Assembly (NCBI GenBank): GCA_016212105.1
Contig: JACRHJ010000050.1
Span: 1-55,085, forward strand
From: Nitrospirota bacterium
Lineage (GTDB): Bacteria > Nitrospirota > JACRHJ01
Direction: 5' to 3'
Length of the DNA stretch: 55,085 nt
Shown here: positions 42,207 to 49,961 of the stretch, one piece after another
Layout of the letters: each line of letters opens with the position of its first letter
How positions within the stretch are numbered: the first letter of the stretch is position 1
The notes under the pieces: generated by a model
The model's input: the letters and a program-made list of their open reading frames with translations, nothing else
Databases searched by the model: none
What the model was told of the DNA's origin: nothing
Translations under genes and position numbers: made by a program

Positions 42207-42629
42207 GTGACCCAATCCATGTTTATTCGGGTTTATGCAGGGGGGGCCCCCTGTGGGTGCCCTGGCTGTCACCCCCGTGAAAACGGGGGTCCATTCTGAA
42301 TTAGTTCACAATGGATTCCCGCTTTCGCGGGAATGACATACGGTGGGCAGTACCCACCCTACCATTAATTTGTGTGTTGCATTCTGTAGGGGCCGGTCTC
42401 CGAACGGCCCGTCTGGAAGCCGGGCCCTACAACTGCGGATTCTTCGCTCCGCTCAGGATGACAACCATTCGGTGGGCGTAGCCCACCCTACAATTTCTTC
42501 CCCCTCCCCACCTGCGGGGGAGGGGGGCAGGGGGGCTGGGGGTGTCTCTTCCTTATTCCCCCTCCCCTCAGTCCCCTCCCGCGAGGGGAGGGGAAGTTTT
42601 TCTGGAGAGGGGCAGGGGGTGAGGGCGTC
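42207..42629. repeat. Repeat-filled gap between livH and livM
   Basis: It contains an ATTCCCGCTTTCGCGGGAAT palindrome (42315-42334), two GGTGGGC..GCCCACC palindromes (about 42341-42359 and 42471-42488), a GGGGCCGGTC..GGCCC element (about 42389-42425), a half TCATTC element (about 42439-42464) and CCCTCCCC-family hairpins (about 42493-42600). No gene or terminator of standard form is seen. Confidence 0.75.
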
Positions 42630-43538
42630 CTACACCTTATCCGGCACCCGCTCGCCGAGCAGTCCCTGCGGCCTGACGATGAGTATCAGCACGAGCACGA
42701 GGAAGGCGAACGCGTCCTTGTACTCCGGCCAGAGGTACCCGGCCCCGAGCGACTCCAGGACGCCGAGGAGCACTCCTCCGAGCATCGCGCCGGGCACGTT
42801 GCCTATCCCGCCGAGCACCGCCGCCGTGAATGCCTTCATCCCCGCGAGGTAGCCGATGGAGAAGTTCACGAGTCCGTAGTACATGGCGACCATAACCCCA
42901 GCGACCGCCGCGAGGAAGGAGCCGACGATGAACGTGACGGAAATTACCGAGTCGGTGTTCACGCCGACCAGCCCGGCCATCTTCATGTCGAGCGCGGTCG
43001 CCCGCATCGCTCGCCCCATCCGCGTCTTCATGATGAACAGGTGCAGCCCGGCCATCAGGACGACCGACGCGGCCATGATGAATATCTGGAGAAAGGTTAT
43101 CTCGACGCCGTGGACGGTGACGCCTGCCGCGGGAATGACGGCCGGGAAGACCTTGTCCGTCGCGCCCTGCGTCAGCATGACGTAGTTCTGGAGGAATATC
43201 GAGACGCCCATCGCGGATATAAGCGGGGCGAGCCTCGGCGCGTCACGTAGCGGCTTGTACGCGACCTTCTCTATCGTCGCGCCGTATGCGGCGCATATCG
43301 CCCCGGCGGCGATGATCGTAAGCAGTATCGCAAGCGGAAGGCTGACGGCGGTCAGGCCGGCAGCAGTGAGGAATGCGAGGATGATTATGCCGAGGTACGC
43401 GCCGAGCATGTATATCTCGCCGTGCGCAAAGTTGATGAGCTGGAGTATGCCGTAGACCATCGTATAGCCCAGTGCTATAAGCGCGTAGACCGCGCCGACG
43501 GTAAGACCGTTGACTATCTGTTGGAGGAAAAGTTCCAT
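42630..43538 (-). CDS. livH: Branched-chain amino acid ABC transporter permease LivH
   Basis: This 302-residue inner-membrane protein has about eight transmembrane helices. It begins MELFLQQIVNGLTVGAVYAL, the conserved N-terminus of LivH, and contains the EAA loop TRMGRAMRATALDMKMAGLVGVNTD (about 183-207) and PGAMLGGVLLGVLESLGAGY. It partners LivM. The conserved start is the ATG at 43538, which has no Shine-Dalgarno sequence. A near-consensus promoter (43550-43578) predicts a transcript beginning about 5 bases upstream, so the mRNA may be leaderless. No regulator gene is adjacent. Confidence 0.94.
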   Translation of the reverse strand: MELFLQQIVNGLTVGAVYALIALGYTMVYGILQLINFAHGEIYMLGAYLGIIILAFLTAAGLTAVSLPLAILLTIIAAGAICAAYGATIEKVAYKPLRDAPRLAPLISAMGVSIFLQNYVMLTQGATDKVFPAVIPAAGVTVHGVEITFLQIFIMAASVVLMAGLHLFIMKTRMGRAMRATALDMKMAGLVGVNTDSVISVTFIVGSFLAAVAGVMVAMYYGLVNFSIGYLAGMKAFTAAVLGGIGNVPGAMLGGVLLGVLESLGAGYLWPEYKDAFAFLVLVLILIVRPQGLLGERVPDKV

Positions 43539-43549
43539 AGGCGTACCAA

Positions 43550-43578
43550 GTTATACCCCGTTTGACGCTCCATGTCAA
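43550..43578 (-). promoter_or_regulatory. Sigma70-type promoter of livH
   Basis: The minus strand has TTGACA (43573-43578), a 17-bp spacer and TATAAC (43550-43555). The expected start of transcription is near 43543, only about 5 bases upstream of the livH ATG. Confidence 0.7.
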
Positions 43579-43617
43579 TACTTGTACCTCTGATGATATT
43601 AGATACCAATACTTTTC

Positions 43618-43645
43618 TTGCTTATTTATAAAATTCTGATATACT
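43618..43645 (+). promoter_or_regulatory. Sigma70-type promoter of the DUF72 gene
   Basis: TTGCTT (43618-43623), a 16-bp spacer and TATACT (43640-43645) lie in a strongly AT-rich region. The leader would be about 90 nt, ending in an AGAGGT ribosome binding site before the ATG at 43741. Confidence 0.45.
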
Positions 43646-43740
43646 CATATATTAATAGATATTAATAATTGGTGCGTCGGTATTGTTATTGACGTCGTTT
43701 TAAAGCACAAAAACCGCTCATAATTCAGAGAGGTCTATAC

Positions 43741-44457
43741 ATGCTGCACATCGGCTGCTGCGGTTACACGGTCGCCAAGACCAAGTACCACGAGGCCTTC
43801 GACATCATCGAACTGCCCCAGGTGTTCATTCAGCCGCCGAGCCCGCGCGTCCTCGCATCATGGCGGTCCGGGGCGCCGGACGGCTTCCAGTTCGTCGTCA
43901 AGGCCTGGCAGCTCATAACGCACGACCCGATGAGCGCGACTTACGCAAAGATGACAACACCCATCCCGGACTACAAGCGCAACAACTACGGCTTCTTCCG
44001 GCCGACGCACGAGGTCTGGAAGGCGTGGGAGGCGACCGAGAACGCGGCGGAGATACTGGGCGCGAAGATCATCGTGTTCCAGTGCCCTCCGAACTTCAAG
44101 CCGACCGAGGAGAACGTTGCAAACGTCAAGGCATTCTTCGGGAAGGTCAGGCGAAACGACTACACCCTCGTGTTCGAGACGCGGGGCGGCTGGAGCGAGG
44201 CCGAGGTAACCCAGCTCTGTAGCGAACTCGGACTCGCGCACTGCTCTGACCCGTTCAGAAACGCCCCGTACCACGGCGACATCAAGTACCTTCGGCTCCA
44301 GGGCAAAGGCGGGTACAACTACCGCTACACCGACGACGACATGCGCACGATTATCGAGAAGTACAGGGACGACGAGGCGTACGTCATGTTCAACAACTCG
44401 AACATGTTCCACGACGCGCTCCGGATGAAGGAGCTTTGCGACGGCTCCGCAGGCTGA
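43741..44457 (+). CDS. DUF72 family protein (YecE-like TIM barrel)
   Basis: This 238-residue cytoplasmic protein is a DUF72 (YecE) member. It starts LHIGCCGYTVAKTKYHEAFDIIELPQVFIQPP and shows the family pattern FQFVVKAWQLITHD, then ILGAKIIVFQCPPNFKPTEENV, FETRGGW and a C-terminal YVMFNNSNMFHDALRM. The fold is a TIM barrel, and the molecular function of the family is unproven. Transcription ends at the perfect hairpin 44486-44513. The ribosome binding site is AGAGGT. Confidence 0.9.
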   Translation: MLHIGCCGYTVAKTKYHEAFDIIELPQVFIQPPSPRVLASWRSGAPDGFQFVVKAWQLITHDPMSATYAKMTTPIPDYKRNNYGFFRPTHEVWKAWEATENAAEILGAKIIVFQCPPNFKPTEENVANVKAFFGKVRRNDYTLVFETRGGWSEAEVTQLCSELGLAHCSDPFRNAPYHGDIKYLRLQGKGGYNYRYTDDDMRTIIEKYRDDEAYVMFNNSNMFHDALRMKELCDGSAG

Positions 44458-44485
44458 CATGCGGGTACAGAGCATGCGCGACACG

Positions 44486-44513
44486 ACGCCCGGGAGACCG
44501 GGCGTTTTTTTTT
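44486..44513 (+). terminator. Terminator of the DUF72 gene
   Basis: ACGCCCGG/CCGGGCGT forms an 8-bp perfect stem with a GAGA tetraloop, followed by nine T. Its tail overlaps the -35 box of the next promoter. Confidence 0.92.
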
Positions 44514-44540
44514 GCACGGAGCCGCCGCGTGGTGTATACT
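44512..44540 (+). promoter_or_regulatory. Sigma70-type promoter of the EAL gene
   Basis: TTGCAC (44512-44517), a 17-bp spacer and TATACT (44535-44540) predict a start near 44547, about 38 nt upstream of the ATG at 44585. Confidence 0.65.
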
Positions 44541-44584
44541 TTTTAAATGTTCACGCACGTCTTGACATCCCGGGGCAAACCATC

Positions 44585-46366
44585 ATGGACAAGAAGGGCT
44601 CGAAACCCGGACTTATAGGCTGGCTGTCGGACGCACTCCTGAGTCCGGCATCTCCGGAAGACAGCGCATACGACTTCGCCGGTATCGCGCGCGCCGTGTT
44701 CGAGGCGAGCCGGGAAGGCATCGTCATCACGGACGCGCAGTCCAACATACTGGACGTGAACGCCGCGTTTTCCGGGATTACCGGATATGCAAAGGAAGAG
44801 GTGATCGGCAACAGGCCTTCGATGATGAAGTCCGGTCGCCACGACGGGCGGTTCTACAGCAAAATGTGGGCCGCATTGAAGTCGGAGGGCTCGTGGGAGG
44901 GCGAGATATGGGACCGGCGAAAAGACGGCGAGGTCTACCCTAAATGGCTGACGATAAAATCCGTCAAAGAAGACGACGGCGCCCCCCGCTATTTCATAGG
45001 CGTCTTCTCCGACCTGCGGGACATAAAGCGTTTCGAGGACAGGGTCTACCGCCTTGCAAACTACGACGCGCTCACCGGCCTGCCGAACAGGGCGCTGTTC
45101 ATCGACCGGCTCGACCAGGTGGTAGCGCGGGTGTCGCGCGGCGACTATTCCGCGGGCGTCCTGGTCGTCAACATTGACCGGTTCAAGGGCATCAACGAGT
45201 CGTTCGGCAACGTGGCCGGCGACAGGGTGCTCGTGGACGTATCGAAAAGGCTCGCCGGATGCGTTGCCGGCGAGGACACCGTCGCCCGCATCGGAGGCGA
45301 CCTGTTCGCGCTTATCGTGGACGGGCTCAGGTCGCCGATGGACGCGGCGGCGGCGGCCGGGCGGGTGCTCGACGGGTTCAAGGACCCGTTCACGGTCAAG
45401 GGCCGCGAGGTCTTCGTATCGCTCAGCATCGGCATATCGATGTACCCGCACGACTCCAGCGACCCGGACGTCCTGATGCAGAACGCGGAGAAGGCGATGG
45501 CCCACGCGAAGAAGCAGGTCAAGGAGAAGTACCAGTTCTTCGTCAACACAATGAACGTGGACGTGATCAGGCGCCTGTCCATAGAGACGAACATCCGGAA
45601 GGCGCTGGAGGACGGCGGGCTCGTCATGTACTACCAGCCGCTGGTGGACATGAGGGACGGCCGCGTTGTCGGCATGGAGGCGCTCGTCAGGCGCGACCAG
45701 GACGGCTGGGCCGCGCCGCCGGCCAGCTTCATACAGATGGCGGAGGATACCGGCCTTATAGTCAAGATATGCGAGCACACCCTGTATACCGCCTGCCGGC
45801 AGACCAGGGAGTGGCAGGACGAGGGGCTGCCCCCGATGAGGGTCGCGGTCAACATCTGCGCGCAGCAGTTCCAGGGAAACAGGCTGGTGGGGCACGTACG
45901 GGATACGCTCGCGGCCACCGGGCTGGACCCGAACTTCCTGGAGCTGGAGCTAACCGAGCGGGACGCGATGAACAACGCCGAGGCCACCATCCACATGCTG
46001 AACGAGCTGAAGGTGATGGGCATCAAGATTTCCATAGACGATTTCGGGACCGGGTTCTCCTCGCTCTCATACCTGAGGCGCTTTCCCGTGGACACTCTAA
46101 AGGTGGACTACACGTTCGTCAAGGACATACTCTCAGGCGAAGGTGGCGGGATGATCGCCCGGTCAATCATTGACCTGGCCCACAACCTGGGGCTGAAGGC
46201 GCTTGCCGAGGGCATAGAGACGGAGGAGCAGCTCGACTTCCTCATACAGTACGGCTGCGACATCGGGCAGGGCTATTACCTGAGCCGCCCGCTGCCGCCC
46301 GAAGGGTTCAAGACGCTTGTCAAGGGCAACGGGTCGCTTCTGCCGCGCGCGAAGAAGGGCGGGTAG
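44585..46366 (+). CDS. PAS-GGDEF-EAL protein, likely c-di-GMP phosphodiesterase
   Basis: This 593-residue soluble protein has a PAS domain (about 25-150), a GGDEF domain (about 150-320) and an EAL domain (about 335-585). The GGDEF signature reads GGDLF (237-241), losing the catalytic Glu, so cyclase activity is unlikely. The EAL motif is intact (E365-A366-L367), as are the ELTERDAMNNAE segment and the metal loop SIDDFGTGFSSL with downstream GIETEEQLDFL. Hydrolysis of c-di-GMP is the likely output, possibly tuned by PAS ligand and by GTP binding to the GGDEF remnant. The ATG at 44585 is chosen over 44459, which would read through the terminator of the upstream gene. Confidence 0.92.
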   Translation: MDKKGSKPGLIGWLSDALLSPASPEDSAYDFAGIARAVFEASREGIVITDAQSNILDVNAAFSGITGYAKEEVIGNRPSMMKSGRHDGRFYSKMWAALKSEGSWEGEIWDRRKDGEVYPKWLTIKSVKEDDGAPRYFIGVFSDLRDIKRFEDRVYRLANYDALTGLPNRALFIDRLDQVVARVSRGDYSAGVLVVNIDRFKGINESFGNVAGDRVLVDVSKRLAGCVAGEDTVARIGGDLFALIVDGLRSPMDAAAAAGRVLDGFKDPFTVKGREVFVSLSIGISMYPHDSSDPDVLMQNAEKAMAHAKKQVKEKYQFFVNTMNVDVIRRLSIETNIRKALEDGGLVMYYQPLVDMRDGRVVGMEALVRRDQDGWAAPPASFIQMAEDTGLIVKICEHTLYTACRQTREWQDEGLPPMRVAVNICAQQFQGNRLVGHVRDTLAATGLDPNFLELELTERDAMNNAEATIHMLNELKVMGIKISIDDFGTGFSSLSYLRRFPVDTLKVDYTFVKDILSGEGGGMIARSIIDLAHNLGLKALAEGIETEEQLDFLIQYGCDIGQGYYLSRPLPPEGFKTLVKGNGSLLPRAKKGG

Positions 46367-46445
46367 GCCGGCCACTGATAATTGCAACACAAAAACCAGG
46401 GCGGGCACGGGGACCCGCCCCAACATTAACAGCGGAAGGACGCAC

Positions 46446-46739
46446 ATGGAAATCGAATACTGGAAGCTGGCCGAGCTTGGCCCCGGCGACAAGCCGTACA
46501 AGGCGTACCGCATAGACCTCGAACGCGGGTACATACGCGTCATGTCGAGCAGGCTGACGAAGTCCGGCACGGTCGTATCCGTCAACTACTTCGGCAAGCC
46601 GGACGAGAACGGCGAGGTCACGGAACTCACACGCGTGGACGACAAGCGGCAGCCCGTCGCTGAATTCGAGGCGGAGCTTGCCTCCTTCGCGGAGAAGATT
46701 GCAGCATCCGGGCTGAAGATGGTTATCGAGGAGATATAG
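46446..46739 (+). CDS. Hypothetical 97-residue protein upstream of moeA
   Basis: This small soluble protein begins MEIEYWKLAELGPGDKPYKA at the ATG 46446, which has GGAAGGA upstream. A frame from 46317 overlaps the EAL gene and is rejected. The sequence has mixed alpha/beta character with VMSSRLTKSGTVVSVNYFG and a helical C-terminus (AEFEAELASFAEKIAASG). I do not recognise the family. Its stop lies 2 bases before the ATG of the MoeA-PBP gene, so the two are co-transcribed. A role near molybdopterin metabolism is possible from position only. Confidence 0.65.
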   Translation: MEIEYWKLAELGPGDKPYKAYRIDLERGYIRVMSSRLTKSGTVVSVNYFGKPDENGEVTELTRVDDKRQPVAEFEAELASFAEKIAASGLKMVIEEI

Positions 46740-46741
46740 GC

Positions 46742-48670
46742 ATGCCCAAACGCCAAATCTACATCGAACCCACCCCCCTCCCAGATGCCCTGAAGCTCTG
46801 GCGCGACAGGCTTTCCGCGCCCGGCATCTGGGCCCCGCTCCCCGGCGAGGTCGTGAACGTCGACGACTCGCTCGGCCGCGTGACGGCGGATGCGGTCGCG
46901 GCGAAGCTCTCGTCTCCGTTCTACCACTCGGCCGCGATGGACGGCATAGCGGTATCCTTCGCGGACACCATAGGAGCGTCCGATACCGCACCCAGGCGGC
47001 TGAAAGTCGGAGACCAGGCCGTATACGTGGACACCGGAGACCCGATGCCGGACGGCATGGACGCGGTAATCATGATAGAGGAGATAGACGAGCTTGACGG
47101 CGGGGACATAGAGATTATCGAGCCCGCGACCCCGTGGCAGCACGTCCGCATCATAGGTGAGGACATCGTGGCGACCGAGCTGATAGTCCCGGAGAACCAC
47201 GTCCTCGCGCCGGTGGACGTCGCCGCGCTCCTCGCAGGGGGCGTTACGGAGGTCAAGGTCAGACGCAGGCCAAAGGTGACGCTCATCCCGACGGGGAACG
47301 AGCTGGTCCAGCCGGGCGCGCTGCTCAAGAAGGGTGACATCCTGGAGTACAACTCGCGGATGCTCGCGGGCATGGCGGACGAGTGGGGCGCGCGCACGGA
47401 GCGCTACGGCATCGTGCCGGACAACATGGAGATGCTGAAGAAATACATAAAGGACGCGCTTTCCGACTCCGACCTCGTCGTGGTAAACGCGGGCTCGTCG
47501 GCCGGATCGGAGGACTTCACGTTCCACGCCATCGGCGAGTTGGGCGAGGCGGTGCTCCACGGCGTGAACATAAAGCCGGGCAAGCCGGTCATCCTCGGCA
47601 TTGTGGACGGCAAACCGGTCATCGGCGTGCCGGGCTATCCGGTCTCGGCCTTCCTGACATTCCGGCTCTTCGCAAGGGAGCTTATACACGCATGGCAGGG
47701 CCGCGAGGCCCCGGAGCCGGAGCATATAACGGCGAAGCTCTCCCGCCAGCTCGCCTCCCCGCTCGGGCAGGAGGAGTTCGTCCGTGTCAAGCTCGCCAAG
47801 GTCGGAGAGAACACGATAGCCACGCCGGTCTCGCGCGGCGCGGGTGTGCTCATGTCGCTCGTGCGCGCGGACGGCATAGTCAGGATACCCGCGAACTCCG
47901 AGGGCATGGCGGCAGGTAGCGAGGTCTCGGCTGAGCTGCTCCGGCCCGCGGCGGGCATCGCGCATACCATCGCATGCATAGGCAGCCACGACAACGCGCT
48001 CGACCTCCTGGGCAACTTCCTCAAGAAGAAGCACCCGGAGTACAACCTCTCCTCCGCGCATGTCGGGAGCCTGGGCGGCATCATGGCGCTCAGGAAAGGC
48101 GAGGCGCACATCGCCGGGAGCCACCTCCTCGACGAGGTTACGGGCGAGTACAACGTGGCATACCTCAAGAAGTACCTCGCCGACAAACACCCCGTGCTTG
48201 TAAACCTCGTCTACCGGGAGCAGGGTTTCCTCGTCCCCAGGGGCAACCCAAAGGGCATAATAGGCTTCGCGGATTTAAAACGCCCCGACGTCGTGTTCGT
48301 CAACCGTCAGGCGGGCGCGGGCACGAGGCTATTGACAGACCTGCACCTGAAGCGTCTCGGCATAGACCCGTCGGAGGTAAAAGGCTACACGCACGAGGAG
48401 TACACGCACATGTCGGTCGCATCCGCGGTGCTATCAGGCGCGGCGGACACCGGCCTCGCCATCCTCGCCTCGGCCACCGCGCTCGGGCTGGACTTCGTCC
48501 TAGTCGCCCACGAACGCTACGACCTGGTCATCCCGCGCGAGCATTACGACAACCCGATGGTCCAGGCGCTCCTTGAGATTATCCGCAAGGACAAGGGATT
48601 TAAAGACTCCGTGGACGCGCTCGGCGGTTACGACACCCGCGATATGGGGAAGATAATGTGGGAAGGGTAA
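46742..48670 (+). CDS. MoeA-type molybdopterin molybdotransferase fused to a PBP-like domain
   Basis: This 642-residue fusion has MoeA at residues 1-405 (FYHSAAMDGIAV, TLIPTGNELV, GVPGYPVSAFLTFRLF, the gephyrin-like fold that inserts Mo/W into molybdopterin). A periplasmic-binding-protein-like domain of the PF12727 type follows at about 410-640 (AHTIACIGSHDNALDLLGNFL, SSAHVGSLGGIMALRKGEAHIAGSHLLD, NRQAGAGTRLLTDLHLKRLGI). The latter may sense molybdate, tungstate or another effector inside the cytoplasm; no signal peptide is present. It is distinct from plain MoeA (about 410 residues). It is the last gene before a bidirectional terminator and is convergent with qmoC. Confidence 0.9.
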   Translation: MPKRQIYIEPTPLPDALKLWRDRLSAPGIWAPLPGEVVNVDDSLGRVTADAVAAKLSSPFYHSAAMDGIAVSFADTIGASDTAPRRLKVGDQAVYVDTGDPMPDGMDAVIMIEEIDELDGGDIEIIEPATPWQHVRIIGEDIVATELIVPENHVLAPVDVAALLAGGVTEVKVRRRPKVTLIPTGNELVQPGALLKKGDILEYNSRMLAGMADEWGARTERYGIVPDNMEMLKKYIKDALSDSDLVVVNAGSSAGSEDFTFHAIGELGEAVLHGVNIKPGKPVILGIVDGKPVIGVPGYPVSAFLTFRLFARELIHAWQGREAPEPEHITAKLSRQLASPLGQEEFVRVKLAKVGENTIATPVSRGAGVLMSLVRADGIVRIPANSEGMAAGSEVSAELLRPAAGIAHTIACIGSHDNALDLLGNFLKKKHPEYNLSSAHVGSLGGIMALRKGEAHIAGSHLLDEVTGEYNVAYLKKYLADKHPVLVNLVYREQGFLVPRGNPKGIIGFADLKRPDVVFVNRQAGAGTRLLTDLHLKRLGIDPSEVKGYTHEEYTHMSVASAVLSGAADTGLAILASATALGLDFVLVAHERYDLVIPREHYDNPMVQALLEIIRKDKGFKDSVDALGGYDTRDMGKIMWEG

Positions 48671-48693
48671 GCATGCCCGTCTATACTCTCGTC

Positions 48694-48739
48694 AATAAAG
48701 CAATGGGGAAGGCCTTGCGGCCTTCCCCATTGCTTTATT
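48694..48739. terminator. Bidirectional terminator between moeA-PBP and qmoC
   Basis: A 21-bp perfect stem (AATAAAGCAATGGGG... paired with its exact complement) surrounds a TTGC loop. AT-rich ends on both sides give U-runs of modest length. It ends both convergent units. Confidence 0.85.
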
Positions 48740-48800
48740 ACTAACGTAACCTGGGACTCATAACCCTCGTCCCAGCCGGCCGGCACCCTGCAAAGCCAAC

Positions 48801-49949
48801 TTACGCGACCTTCAAATCCCTGCCCGTGTGCTTCGCGAAGACCATCGCGGTCGTCCTGTAGAACAGGTGCGCGAGCTTGGAGTACGGCGCGAAGATGAAG
48901 AGCTGGGCGATGAATATCAGGTGCAGGACGTACATCACCTGCGCGCCGGGGACTATGCCCGCCATCCTGATGACCTGCGCGAGGAAGCCCGTCACGCCGA
49001 TGAGCAGGATGAGGTAGAGCAGGTTCCAGTCGAACGCGGAGGAGGACTGCGTCGCCTCCTTTGCCTTCCTGTTCCTGATGAGCAGGAAAGCGCCGGCGAG
49101 GAGCATTATCGCGCCTATGTTGCCGACCCACTTGAGCGGGTTGTGGAGCGAGGAGTAGGAGCCCGGCTCCCAGCCGAGGACGTACAGGTAGACGACCGCC
49201 CAGTTGGTCGTGATGAACAGCAGGATGAAGGAGACCAGCGCGAGCAGGTGCGGGATTTTCCTGTCCTTGTTCACGCCGCAGGCGGAGAACACGTTGTGCT
49301 GCATTATCTGGAGGAGCGTCGGCAATATGGACGGCAGGGCGTTACGGCCGGTGTACTTGCCGAGGCCCGCGCCGTCGCATATGTCGTTCCAGAACTTCAT
49401 CACGCCGTAGCCCGCGGTCAGGACCGCGAGCATGAACAGCGGCATGAACACTGCGTCCACGTAGTGCGTGTTCAGGAAGTTGTTGAAGATGATGTTCACG
49501 TGGCCGTCTTCGCCTACCTCGTGGTAGTTGGCGAGGACGTTCAGGTGGCCGATCGCCGCGAGCAGGCCGATGATGACGATGGCCGCGACCACGAACGAAC
49601 CCGCGAAGCTGCTTGCGATACCGGCGAGCGGCTTGATCATCGCGTACTTCTCTATCGTCGCCTTACGGAGCGCACCGAGGACTTCCGCCGGCTTCGCGCC
49701 GCGCGGGCAGTGCTTGGTGCAGTCGCCGCAGTTGTGGCAGAGCCACACGTCCGGGTCCGCCGCGAGCTTGTCCTTCAGGCCCCACTGCGCCCAGACCATC
49801 TCCTTGCGCGGGAACGGCCCGCCCTCCGGGGCTATGTTGCAGACGACGGAGCAGGTGGCGCACTGGTAGCACTTCTTCACAGTGTCCGCGCCGGAGGCCG
49901 TCAAGCCCTTAATAAAGTTAAGATCAGGCTCAACCATTATGTCGCTCAT
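48801..49949 (-). CDS. qmoC: QmoC, quinone-interacting oxidoreductase membrane subunit
   Basis: This 382-residue protein is the membrane subunit of QmoABC, which passes electrons between menaquinone and APS reductase. Two 4Fe-4S motifs lie in its soluble N-terminal (HdrC-like) domain: C27, C30, C33, C37 (CYQCATCSVVC) and C71, C74, C77, C81 (CHNCGDCTKHC). A heme b/quinone-type domain with about six transmembrane helices (residues 105-370) follows. The ATG at 49949 has AGGAGG upstream, and the gene follows qmoB by 12 bases. A long antisense ORF covers it and qmoB but is only a mirror of the codon bias. Confidence 0.95.
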   Translation of the reverse strand: MSDIMVEPDLNFIKGLTASGADTVKKCYQCATCSVVCNIAPEGGPFPRKEMVWAQWGLKDKLAADPDVWLCHNCGDCTKHCPRGAKPAEVLGALRKATIEKYAMIKPLAGIASSFAGSFVVAAIVIIGLLAAIGHLNVLANYHEVGEDGHVNIIFNNFLNTHYVDAVFMPLFMLAVLTAGYGVMKFWNDICDGAGLGKYTGRNALPSILPTLLQIMQHNVFSACGVNKDRKIPHLLALVSFILLFITTNWAVVYLYVLGWEPGSYSSLHNPLKWVGNIGAIMLLAGAFLLIRNRKAKEATQSSSAFDWNLLYLILLIGVTGFLAQVIRMAGIVPGAQVMYVLHLIFIAQLFIFAPYSKLAHLFYRTTAMVFAKHTGRDLKVA

Positions 49950-49961
49950 ATCGATAACCTC

